Part shown: in pieces, positions 7,401 to 14,923 of the stretch
Layout of the letters: every line of letters begins with the position of its first letter
How positions within the stretch are numbered: position 1 is the first letter of the stretch
DNA from: Bacillota bacterium
GTDB lineage: Bacteria > Bacillota > Clostridia > Christensenellales > CAG-138
DNA: 15,043 nt
Direction: 5' to 3'
Assembly: GCA_023451115.1 (NCBI GenBank)
Contig: JAEXFV010000118.1
Span: forward strand, 1-15,043
The notes under the pieces: generated by a model
What the model was told of the DNA's origin: nothing
The model's database searches: none
The model's input: the letters and a program-made list of their open reading frames with translations, nothing else
Translations under genes and position numbers: made by a program

Positions 7401-7443
7401 AAAACCGGCTATATGCTGCAGCAGCTTATATAGCCGGTTTTCC
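7401..7443 (+). terminator. Strong intrinsic terminator after amidase copy 2
   Basis: A 14-bp perfect stem (7401-7414 with 7428-7441; arm AAAACCGGCTATAT) and an 11-15-base loop containing GCTGCAGC, followed by TTTT and TCC. The left arm starts with AAAA, so it can work in both directions. It isolates the epimerase/amidase unit from the uronate operon. Confidence 0.9.
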
Positions 7444-7618
7444 TATAAATTTACGATATCACTGAATGCCGCGGCTTTTTCTGATAGCCGCTATGGTATC
7501 CATGAAGCTATGCTCTCTATGTGGCAACTTGCGGCTTGATTCTATTTTTTCACATCATTCATCATTTTAATCAGACTAAATTATCATATTATGATTGTGA
7601 ATTATGATAATAATACTA

Positions 7619-7647
7619 TTGACAAACTGAAAATAAATCAATAACAT
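7619..7647 (+). promoter_or_regulatory. Promoter of the six-gene uronate operon
   Basis: Perfect TTGACA (7619-7624), a 17-base spacer and TAACAT (7642-7647). The boxes are identical to those of the minus-strand amidase promoter at 4882-4910. The -10 box is part of a near-palindrome TAACATAATGTTA (7642-7654), a possible regulator site. The start codon of the first gene is ~50 bp downstream. Confidence 0.7.
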
Positions 7648-7667
7648 AATGTTAAAAGTAATTTGCT

Positions 7668-7677
7668 AAAACGTTTT
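7668..7677 (+). promoter_or_regulatory. Candidate LacI-family operator
   Basis: AAAACGTTTT is a perfect 10-bp palindrome centred on CG, the usual layout of LacI/GalR-family operators. It lies between the promoter and the LacI-family gene at 7706, where a bound repressor would block the whole operon and give autoregulation. Binding is inferred from position and symmetry only. Confidence 0.5.
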
Positions 7678-7705
7678 TTCAGCTTGATTTATGGGGATTT
7701 TTTAG

Positions 7706-8776
7706 ATGACAAAACGCGTCACAATAAAAGATATTGCACAAAAAGCCGGCGTTACCATAGGGACTGTGCATTGCGCGCTTTATGGGAAACCCGGTGTTAG
7801 CGTGGCTACCCGGCAGCATATCATAAATGTGGCAGCTGAAGTAGGCTATAAGCCCAATACTGCAGCAGTATCCCTTAAACGAAAGACCTTGCGTGTTGCC
7901 GCCTCCTTCCCCGGTTCTGCTGACAACAGCTTTTATTATTACAAATTTATATGGGATGGTATTTCGGATTGGTTTAAAACCCAGGGCGATTTAAATATTG
8001 AGCTGGTTACGCTTCCATTTACCTCTGGCACTGGAAATCACGCTGAAGTATTAAACATGCTTCTGAAAAACGGTAATATTGGCGGCCTGCTTACCACCGC
8101 CGAAACCGATGCTATGGGCATAGATGCCATCCGCCGCTTATCGCATGCCGGCACTCCCGTCATGCTGGTTACTACGGATGCGCCCGCAACCGGAAGAATT
8201 TGCTGCGTTCAGCCCAACTATGAAATCACTGGACGCATAATGGCGGAACTGGTCACTAATCAGATACCGCCCTGCGCGGATATCCTTCTTTGCGCAGGCA
8301 ATATGGACACGCCTTCCCATTACCTTGTCGCAAACGGCTTCTGTTCCTATATTGAGGAACATGAAAAACAGAACCATATTCTCAAGATACATCCTACCGG
8401 CCTTGATGAAAGCGCCATGTGTACCCTGAAAACCTACCTTTGTACAAACCGTGCGTTGGGCGCCTGTGTGGCAGTGAATGCCCAGGGCAGCCTGTTGCTT
8501 GGCCGCGTATTGGAACAGTTGTTAACAGAGAGGAGCATCGTTGCAGTAGGCAGCGATATGTTCAGCCAGAATACAGACTTTCTCCAGCAAGGCATATTTA
8601 CCAATCTGATCAATAAGCGGCCTTACACGCAGGGCTATACTGCCGCAAAACATATGACCGAATATTTGTTATCCGGTATTTCTCCCCCCAATAGCACCGT
8701 TTATATCCCCGGCGAAGTGGTATTCAAAAGCAGCCTTGTCATGTACAGTGACCGTTTTACTGGCCAGATGCTGTAA
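7706..8776 (+). CDS. LacI-family transcriptional regulator, first gene of the uronate operon
   Basis: A 356-residue regulator. Residues 5-50 are the helix-turn-helix (TIKDIAQKAGVTIGTVHCAL), residues ~51-62 the hinge, and ~64-345 a periplasmic-binding-protein-like sensor domain, with the KRPYTQGYTAAKHMTEYLL segment (~312-330) typical of sugar-sensing members. The recognition helix reads TVHCAL where most relatives have TVSRAL, so the operator may differ from the usual one. A weak TGGGGAT site precedes the ATG. The uxaE start is only 39 bp after the stop, so this regulator is probably co-transcribed with, and represses, the operon until a uronate intermediate is present. The inducer is inferred, not seen. 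Confidence 0.9.
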   Translation: MTKRVTIKDIAQKAGVTIGTVHCALYGKPGVSVATRQHIINVAAEVGYKPNTAAVSLKRKTLRVAASFPGSADNSFYYYKFIWDGISDWFKTQGDLNIELVTLPFTSGTGNHAEVLNMLLKNGNIGGLLTTAETDAMGIDAIRRLSHAGTPVMLVTTDAPATGRICCVQPNYEITGRIMAELVTNQIPPCADILLCAGNMDTPSHYLVANGFCSYIEEHEKQNHILKIHPTGLDESAMCTLKTYLCTNRALGACVAVNAQGSLLLGRVLEQLLTERSIVAVGSDMFSQNTDFLQQGIFTNLINKRPYTQGYTAAKHMTEYLLSGISPPNSTVYIPGEVVFKSSLVMYSDRFTGQML

Positions 8777-8815
8777 TCACCCTGATCATATAAATCACAA
8801 AAAGGAGATATTATT

Positions 8816-10219
8816 TTGCTATACAAAAATTCAGTCCACAATTGCGGCAGCAGTACCGTATGCATGGTTCGCGGAGAAACTGCAGATCATTTACTGGTTA
8901 CCGGCAAAAACCCGGGTTTCAGCGGCCATTCTGCTTCCGAGGGCTTCATCGCCCCGCTCTGCCATGAAAATGCGGTGCTGTTGCGCCAGCTATTCCCCTT
9001 TACCGCGCCCCAGCCTGTACTCTCCTCTGTCCGCACCATAGGACTTGGCGACCGGCTAGGCATTGCGACGCCAGGCCAGCTTCGCGCTGTAGAAAAATAT
9101 GACGTAGTGCCTATCCTTGCACAGCAGTCCATACGTGAGCTTACCCTAACGAACCGTACCTTTATTGACGTACTGGACGCCGTTACTTTTTCTGTGTTTC
9201 GCGAGAACTTTCAGCGTGGCTTTGGAGCAGACGGCGACCATCTGAAAACAGATAAGGAAGTGGAGTATGCCCTTGCGTGCGGCTATACCATGATAACGCT
9301 TGATTGCAGCGAGCATATCCGTAACGATATTGGCCATCTATCCGATGAGGCTGTAAACGCAGCTTATTGCCCAAATACTGAACTGGAAGCTATGTATTGC
9401 GGCAAAAGTTTCGAGATTGAGGGAAACGTGATCTCTTTCCCAGAGGATGCGTTCCGCCGCACCTGCCTTATTTATAGTAAGGCCATCGACCATGCGGAGC
9501 ATATTTACTTTACATACATCAAGGGCCGGGCAGTGGACTTTGAAGTATCCATTGATGAAACCGTGACCCCTACTACTCCTGCTCAGCACTATTTTGTAGC
9601 AAGCGAGCTGGCACGCCGCGGTATCAAGGTAGCTACTGTAGCGCCACGTTTCTGCGGAGAATTTCAAAAGGGGATTGACTATATTGGCGATCTTGCCCAG
9701 TTTGAGGCTGAATTCAAGGTTCACGCCGCAATTGCCCGGCATTTTGGCTATAAGGTAAGCGTGCATTCCGGCTCTGACAAATTTTCCGTATTCCCGATCG
9801 TTGGAAAGTTGTCCAAGGGGAATTTCCATGTTAAAACAGCCGGAACCAACTGGCTCGAAGCAATGCGCGTTGTGGCACAGAGCGATCCTGCCCTTTACCG
9901 GGAGGTGCACAAGTATGCCCTTTCTGCGTTCCATGAGGCTTCAAAATATTACCACGTCACTACCGATCTTTCCCTAATACCCGATGTCGATTTCCTTACA
10001 GACGGGCAGCTCCCTTCTCTTTTTGAGCAGGATGCGCCCCGCCAGCTCATCCATATCACCTATGGAATGATACTTAACGTTGCGGATGGGAACGGCTGTC
10101 CCCGCTTCCGCGACAGGCTGTTCCAGCTGTGGAGAGCAGAAGCGGAAACATATGCACAGCATCTTGATCGCCATATATCGCGGCATTTGCAGCTGCTTTA
10201 CAGCGAGATAAACAAGTAA
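8816..10219 (+). CDS. uxaE: Tagaturonate epimerase (UxaE family)
   Basis: A 467-residue protein of the tagaturonate/fructuronate epimerase family (EC 5.1.2.7 in characterised members such as that of Thermotoga), which links galacturonate catabolism (tagaturonate) to glucuronate catabolism (fructuronate). Segments I recognise as typical are GLGDRLG (76-82), GADGDHLK (137-144), SIDET (245-249), VHSGSDKFS (316-324) and HVKTAGTNW (338-346). The start is a TTG at 8816: AAAGGAGA (8801-8808) is correctly spaced before it and no better ATG exists. It is the first enzyme of the operon, 23 bp before the kinase. No UxaC isomerase lies in the window; it must be encoded elsewhere if galacturonate is the entry sugar. 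Confidence 0.85.
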   Translation: MLYKNSVHNCGSSTVCMVRGETADHLLVTGKNPGFSGHSASEGFIAPLCHENAVLLRQLFPFTAPQPVLSSVRTIGLGDRLGIATPGQLRAVEKYDVVPILAQQSIRELTLTNRTFIDVLDAVTFSVFRENFQRGFGADGDHLKTDKEVEYALACGYTMITLDCSEHIRNDIGHLSDEAVNAAYCPNTELEAMYCGKSFEIEGNVISFPEDAFRRTCLIYSKAIDHAEHIYFTYIKGRAVDFEVSIDETVTPTTPAQHYFVASELARRGIKVATVAPRFCGEFQKGIDYIGDLAQFEAEFKVHAAIARHFGYKVSVHSGSDKFSVFPIVGKLSKGNFHVKTAGTNWLEAMRVVAQSDPALYREVHKYALSAFHEASKYYHVTTDLSLIPDVDFLTDGQLPSLFEQDAPRQLIHITYGMILNVADGNGCPRFRDRLFQLWRAEAETYAQHLDRHISRHLQLLYSEINK

Positions 10220-10242
10220 TAAAAACAGGGAGGAAATAGAAA

Positions 10243-11304
10243 ATGAGTAAACAATACGCCTTAGCCTGCCCTACCAGCATGGGTGTCCGCATAACCCCGG
10301 CTGACAGGATGGCAGTTCATAACAGCAATCAATTTTATCTGCAGGCTACCAGTGCAGAGACCAACGTGCTGAACGTGGCCTCATCACTGGGCCGCGAGTG
10401 CCTTGCTCTGACCAAGTTCGTTGCGGATAGCCCAATCGCCTCCTTTATTAAGGCCCAGCTCAGGGCCCGCAATATCTCCTACGAAGGCCTGGAAGTCCCC
10501 CAGGGCGGCCCCTGGGGCTATCGCCATCAGTTTAATATAGCCGATTCCGGCTTCGGCTACCGGGCGCCTCGTGTATGGAATGACCGGGCTGGTGAGGTAG
10601 GCCGCACCTTAAGCGCTGATGATTTTGACATGCCGCGCATATTCGGTGAAGAAGGCGTAGAAATACTGCACATTTCCGGCCTGATCGCCGCAATGAGCGA
10701 AGACACCACCAAGTGCTGCCTTGCCATTGCGCAAGCGGCAAAGCAATACGGGACGAAGGTATCGTTTGACCTTAATTACCGGGCAACTTTTTGGGAGGGC
10801 CGCGAAGCTGAACTTTCTGAGGCGTTTGGCAAGATCGCTTCCTGCGCGGACATACTTTGTGGCAACGAGGAGGATTTTCAGCTTTGTCTTGGCTTCAAAG
10901 GCCCGGAGGCAGGCGGCAAAGACCTCTCTGCAAAGATCGATTCCTTTCAATCCATGATCATGCAGGTAAAAGGAAAGTATCCCAACGCAAAAATGTTTGC
11001 TACTACCCTGCGCCAGGTTATTTCCGCAAACGAGCACCTTTGGGGCGCACTGCTTCTTTCCGGCGACCAATGGTATGTGGAAGCGCCCCGTGAAATTCCT
11101 GTCATGGACCGTATTGGCGGCGGCGATGGCTTTACAGGCGGGCTGCTCTATGGCGTTCTCAATGGTTGGGAAGCGGAAAAGTGTTTGCAATTTGGCTGGG
11201 CAACCGGCGTTCTTGCCGCCTCCAGCCTGAACGATTATGCAGAGCCCGCTGATGAAAAGCAGGTTTGGGATATTTACGCAGGCAACGCACGCGTACAAAG
11301 ATAA
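10243..11304 (+). CDS. PfkB-family sugar-acid kinase (KDG-kinase-like; gluconate kinase proposed)
   Basis: A 353-residue ribokinase/PfkB-family kinase. The C-terminal ATP/anion-hole motif DRIGGGDGFTGGLLYG (289-304) has the catalytic Asp at 295; FDLNYR (175-180) and GNEEDF (207-212) are typical of 2-keto-3-deoxygluconate kinases. The N-terminal substrate lid region is unusual: where KDG kinases have a GGAE-N motif this protein has TSAETN (36-41), which hints at a different sugar acid. It is followed after 11 bp by 6-phosphogluconate dehydrogenase, whose substrate would be made by phosphorylating gluconate. I therefore infer a PfkB-type gluconate kinase, with KDG kinase as the alternative. A strong GGGAGGAAAT site precedes the ATG. 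Confidence 0.8.
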   Translation: MSKQYALACPTSMGVRITPADRMAVHNSNQFYLQATSAETNVLNVASSLGRECLALTKFVADSPIASFIKAQLRARNISYEGLEVPQGGPWGYRHQFNIADSGFGYRAPRVWNDRAGEVGRTLSADDFDMPRIFGEEGVEILHISGLIAAMSEDTTKCCLAIAQAAKQYGTKVSFDLNYRATFWEGREAELSEAFGKIASCADILCGNEEDFQLCLGFKGPEAGGKDLSAKIDSFQSMIMQVKGKYPNAKMFATTLRQVISANEHLWGALLLSGDQWYVEAPREIPVMDRIGGGDGFTGGLLYGVLNGWEAEKCLQFGWATGVLAASSLNDYAEPADEKQVWDIYAGNARVQR

Positions 11305-11315
11305 GGAGGAAAACT

Positions 11316-12767
11316 ATGAAAAAAGCGGATATCGGTCTGATCGGCCTTGCAGTTATGGGGGAAAACCTTGCCATGAACATGGAATCCAAGGAATTCACCG
11401 TTGCCGTATACAACTGTACTTTAGACAAGGTAGATCACTTCATTTCCGGCCGCGCAGCTGGAAAAAACATCATCGGATGCCACAGCCTGAAAGAGCTGGT
11501 GGATCATCTAGAAAAGCCTCGTAAGGTATTTATGATGGTAAAAGCCGGCGCTGCTGTTGACGACACCATCGAGCAGCTCCTTCCCCTCCTTGAGGATGGG
11601 GATATCATCATTGACGGCGGCAACAGCCACTTCCCCGATACCATACGCCGCACCGCCTATGTGGAATCCAAGGGCAAGCTTTATGTAGGAACCGGCGTTT
11701 CCGGCGGCGAAGAAGGCGCTTTAAAAGGCCCCAGCATGATGCCAGGCGGCTCTCCTGCGGCATGGCCCTTTGTTCGACCTATTTTTCAGGCTATCTGTGC
11801 CAAAGTTGAGGACGGCTCCCCCTGCTGTGACTGGGTAGGCGAAAACGGGGCGGGCCACTTTGTAAAAATGGTACACAATGGCATTGAATACGGTGATATG
11901 CAGCTGATCTGCGAGGCATATCAACTCATGCGCGACCTTCTCAAAATGAGCGATGATGAAATGCATGAGGTGTTCAAAAAATGGAATGAAACCGAACTTG
12001 ATTCCTATCTGATAGAGATCACCCGGGACATCCTTGCCTATAAGGACACGGACGGCCAGCCTATTGTGGAAAAAATATTGGATACTGCAGGCCAGAAGGG
12101 TACCGGCAAATGGACAGGCATTGCCGCTCTCGACGAAGGCGTACCCCTTACGCTGATTGGGGAAGCGGTGTTCGCGCGCTGCCTGAGCGCAATGAAAGAC
12201 GAGCGTGTTCTTGCTGCAAAAGAGTTTAATCGCCAGATTCCAGCGTTTACCGGCAACAAGGAAGCGTTTGTTGAGGCCATCCGCCAGGCTCTGTTCGCCG
12301 CTAAGATCATTTCCTACGCCCAGGGCTATACCCTCATGCGCACCGCCGCAAAAACATATGGTTGGAACCTCAATTACGGCGGCATAGCCCTCATGTGGCG
12401 TGGCGGCTGTATTATACGCAGCGTATTTCTGGGGAAAATCAAGGAAGCCTACGACAGAAATCCCGAGCTCACCAATCTGCTGCTGGACCCCTATTTCAAG
12501 GCTACCATAGAACAGCTCATCCCGGCATGGCGCAAGGTTGCCGCCGTTGCAATGGAATACGGCGTTCCCGCTCCGGCTATGACCTCCGCCCTCAGCTACT
12601 TTGACGGGTATACGACGGAGCGCCTTCCCGCTAATCTGCTACAGGCACAGCGTGATTACTTTGGCGCTCACACCTATGAACGTCTTGACAGCGAGCGGGG
12701 TAAATTCTTCCACACCAACTGGACCGGACATGGAGGAAACACCGCGGCTACCACATACAACGCCTAA
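11316..12767 (+). CDS. gnd: 6-phosphogluconate dehydrogenase (decarboxylating)
   Basis: A 483-residue enzyme that oxidises 6-phosphogluconate to ribulose 5-phosphate and CO2. The N-terminal Rossmann motif is GLIGLAVMGENLAMNM (7-22). Catalytic K184 and E191 sit in FVKMVHNGIEYGD, and the all-helical C-terminal domain carries TAGQKGTGKWT, RGGCIIRS and the tail NWTGHGGNTAATTYNA. Length is that of the classical long form. The ATG at 11316 has a perfect AAGGAGG upstream; an in-frame extension to 11265 would overlap the kinase gene and lacks a site. Odd point: the NRT motif after strand beta-2, whose Arg grips the 2'-phosphate of NADP, is N33-C34-T35, suggesting weaker NADP use and possibly NAD use. 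Its place beside a kinase and a LarA homologue argues for gluconate as an intermediate. Confidence 0.95.
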   Translation: MKKADIGLIGLAVMGENLAMNMESKEFTVAVYNCTLDKVDHFISGRAAGKNIIGCHSLKELVDHLEKPRKVFMMVKAGAAVDDTIEQLLPLLEDGDIIIDGGNSHFPDTIRRTAYVESKGKLYVGTGVSGGEEGALKGPSMMPGGSPAAWPFVRPIFQAICAKVEDGSPCCDWVGENGAGHFVKMVHNGIEYGDMQLICEAYQLMRDLLKMSDDEMHEVFKKWNETELDSYLIEITRDILAYKDTDGQPIVEKILDTAGQKGTGKWTGIAALDEGVPLTLIGEAVFARCLSAMKDERVLAAKEFNRQIPAFTGNKEAFVEAIRQALFAAKIISYAQGYTLMRTAAKTYGWNLNYGGIALMWRGGCIIRSVFLGKIKEAYDRNPELTNLLLDPYFKATIEQLIPAWRKVAAVAMEYGVPAPAMTSALSYFDGYTTERLPANLLQAQRDYFGAHTYERLDSERGKFFHTNWTGHGGNTAATTYNA

Positions 12768-12795
12768 TAAAAATATTTGAAAAGGGTGAGACAAA

Positions 12796-13643
12796 ATGAA
12801 ACTGCCTCTTAATACAGACCTAACGAACAAGGTGCTGTTGTCACTGGCGCAGGCGGTGTGCTTTGCAGCATGTTTGCAAAAGCGCTGGCTGCTGCCGGAG
12901 CAAAGGTAGCGCTGCTAGACCTCAATCTGGAAGCTGCCGAAAAGGCTGCTGACGCTATCATCGCAGACGGCGGTATTGCCAAAGCTTACAAGTGCAACGT
13001 TCTGGATAAGGCCTCTGTGGAGGAATGCCACCAGAATGTGCTTTCCAGCCTGGGTCCTTGCGATATACTGATCAACGGCGCGGGCGGAAACAATCCCCGC
13101 GCTACCACAGATAAAGAATATTTTGAGGTCGGCGATATCGACGCTGATACAAAATCTTTTTTTGACCTGGAACAAAAAGGCGTTGAGTTTGTATTCAACC
13201 TGAACTTTCTCGGAACCCTTATTCCGATCCAGTCCTTTGCCAAGGATATGGTTGAGCGTGAAGGCTGCAATATACTAAATATTTCTTCCATGAACGCATA
13301 CACGCCCCTTACTAAGATCCCTGCCTATTCCGGAGCAAAGGCAGCCATCTCCAACTTTACGCAGTGGCTGGCGGTACACTTTGCCAAGGTCGGCATTCGG
13401 GTAAACGCCATTGCCCCTGGCTTCTTCTCCACCCAGCAGAACGCCGCGCTGCTATGGAACAGCGACGGAACTCCTACTGCCCGTACCGGCAAGATCCTTG
13501 CTGCTTCCCCCATGGGCCGTTTCGGCGAACCAGAGGAGCTAGTTGGCGCTATTCTTTTCCTGTTGAATAACGACGCTGCTTCCTTTGTTACCGGCGTTGT
13601 GCTGCCCATTGACGGCGGTTTTTCCGCCTATAGTGGAGTATAA
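12796..13643 (+). CDS. uxuB: SDR-family fructuronate reductase (D-mannonate oxidoreductase), frameshifted near the start
   Basis: A short-chain dehydrogenase of the Bacillus-type D-mannonate oxidoreductase family, reducing D-fructuronate to D-mannonate. The natural start is the ATG at 12796 (MKLPLNTDLTNKV), but the frame breaks at about 12834: GTGCTGTTGTC is seen where GTGGCTGTTGTC would read VAVVTGAGGVL. With that base restored the protein is 282 residues, with the TGAGG nucleotide loop at 17-21, Asp42 after strand 2 (typical of NAD(H) use), Ser164/165, and Y178-x3-K182 (YSGAK). As written, the in-frame part starts only at a GTG at 12858 and lacks the first strand and half of the glycine loop, so it should be inactive. 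The break may be a sequencing or assembly error or a real recent mutation. Its stop overlaps the next start by one base. Confidence 0.82.
12832..12842 (+). other. Probable one-base deletion (frameshift) in the reductase gene
   Basis: Reading from the ATG at 12796 gives a normal SDR leader up to codon GTG at 12832, and the +2 frame continues a normal SDR from GTT at 12837. Adding a single G after 12834 restores an unbroken family-like sequence. The break lies inside the first beta strand before the glycine-rich loop. Confidence 0.8.
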
Positions 13644-14923
13644 TGATGGATATATTCAACATTGCATCCAGAGAGAGCGGCCTTTCCCATGACGAGATAA
13701 AGGCCGCTCTGGTGAAAAGCCTTGCGGGGCGCAGGCTGCAAAACGTTTTGATCCTACCCCCGGACTTTACCCGCTATCACTCCAATGCGGGCCTAATTAC
13801 CAATTTCTGCTACCACTTGCTCACCAGCAGCGGCGTAAACGTGGATATCATGCCTGCCCTTGGCAGCCATGTCCCCGTTACAAAGGAGCAGGCTGAGATC
13901 ATGTTCGGCGATATCCCCTATGAAACATTCATCCCCCATGATTGGCGCAATGATGTGGTAAAGCTGGGCGAGGTTCCCGCAGACTATCTTGAGGAAATCA
14001 GCGATGGGCTGTGGCATGATCCTGTGAGTGTGGAAATCAACCGCCATGTAATGGATGAGAAATATGATCTTATCATTTCTCCTGGCCAGGTGATACCTCA
14101 TGAGGTCATTGGCATGTCCAACCATGCAAAAAATCTTTTTGTTGGGGTTGGCGGCAGCGATATGATAAACAAAAGCCACATGCTTGGCGCGGTATACGGC
14201 ATGGAACGTATGATGGGGAAAGACTACACCCCGGTGCGTAAACTTTTCGATTACAGTATGGAGCATTTTCTCAGCCATCTCCCCATATTGTTTATGCTTA
14301 CCGTAACCACGGCTCCCGGCGGCAACATCCATACCCACGGCCTGTTCATAGGGGAAGGGCGGAATTGCCTTACCCAGGCCGTAAAACTGGCTCAACAGAA
14401 GAACATTGACTTCACCGAAACTGGGATAAAAAAATGTGTGGTCTACCTTGACCCATCGGAATTCAAAAGCACTTGGCTTGGAAACAAGGCGATTTATCGC
14501 ACCCGCATGGCCATGGCGGACGGAGGCGAGTTGATCATACTGGCTCCCGGCGTGGAGAAGTTTGGCGAGGATGCCCAAGTGGATAAGCTTATCCGCAAAT
14601 ATGGCTATCGCGGCCGCCTTCCTATCCTTGAAGCGTTTAATAAGCCCGAAAACCAGGATCTCCGGGAAAATATGGGTGCTGCGGCTCACCTCATCCATGG
14701 CTCCTCCGACGGTAGATTTCATATTACATATGCTGTAAAAGCCATCAGCAAGGAAGAAATATCCGGCGTTGGCTTCGGGGCGGCTGGCTATGATGAAACG
14801 GCTGCCAAATATGACCCTGCTAAGCTTTCTTATGGTCCTAATACCGTAGATGGGGAAGAAATATATTTCATTCCAAACCCAGCATTAGGGTTATGGATCA
14901 ACAAAGAAACCTTTTTAAAATAG
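13643..14923 (+). CDS. LarA-superfamily nickel-pincer 2-hydroxyacid racemase/epimerase (proposed mannonate/gluconate 2-epimerase)
   Basis: A 426-residue homologue of lactate racemase LarA, similar in length. Key residues align with Lactobacillus plantarum LarA: D41/R44 in DFTR (LarA D72/R75), H76 in LGSH (H108), H153 in IPHEV (H174), K163 in HAKN (K184, attachment of the nickel-pincer nucleotide) and H179 in NKSH (H200, nickel ligand). The spacings H153-K163 (10) and K163-H179 (16) are exactly those of LarA, so it should be a working NPN enzyme that moves a hydride at C2 of a 2-hydroxy acid. D-mannonate and D-gluconate differ only at C2, and the neighbours make one and consume the other. The start overlaps the reductase stop (TAATG), giving translational coupling; an ATG one codon later is an alternative. 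No cofactor genes (larB, larC, larE) are in the window, and the last 120 bases show no gene or clear terminator. Confidence 0.85.
   Translation: MMDIFNIASRESGLSHDEIKAALVKSLAGRRLQNVLILPPDFTRYHSNAGLITNFCYHLLTSSGVNVDIMPALGSHVPVTKEQAEIMFGDIPYETFIPHDWRNDVVKLGEVPADYLEEISDGLWHDPVSVEINRHVMDEKYDLIISPGQVIPHEVIGMSNHAKNLFVGVGGSDMINKSHMLGAVYGMERMMGKDYTPVRKLFDYSMEHFLSHLPILFMLTVTTAPGGNIHTHGLFIGEGRNCLTQAVKLAQQKNIDFTETGIKKCVVYLDPSEFKSTWLGNKAIYRTRMAMADGGELIILAPGVEKFGEDAQVDKLIRKYGYRGRLPILEAFNKPENQDLRENMGAAAHLIHGSSDGRFHITYAVKAISKEEISGVGFGAAGYDETAAKYDPAKLSYGPNTVDGEEIYFIPNPALGLWINKETFLK

Larger units (their letters stand above)
7363..7705 (+). other. 343-bp regulatory gap upstream of the uronate operon
   Basis: No gene is seen. 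From left to right it holds the terminator above, an AT-rich inverted repeat ATTATCATA (7580-7588) / TATGATAAT (7603-7611), a sigma-A promoter (7619-7647), a palindrome over its -10 box and a CG-centred palindrome close to the LacI start. The 7580-7611 repeat resembles the TTATCAT/ATGATA elements in the 4771-5296 region. Confidence 0.6.

Noticed and set aside
11265..11315. 17-residue N-terminal extension of Gnd
   Set aside because: It overlaps the end of the kinase gene, has no ribosome site, and the start at 11316 follows a perfect AAGGAGG and matches the family.
12858..13643. GTG at 12858 as the real start of the reductase
   Set aside because: It would drop the first beta strand and part of the glycine loop; a normal SDR leader with an ATG at 12796 exists one base out of frame, so a frameshift explains the data better.
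13793..14722. 309-codon minus-strand frame opposite the LarA gene
   Set aside because: The plus frame carries all LarA active-site residues; the minus frame is a codon-bias shadow with no motif.
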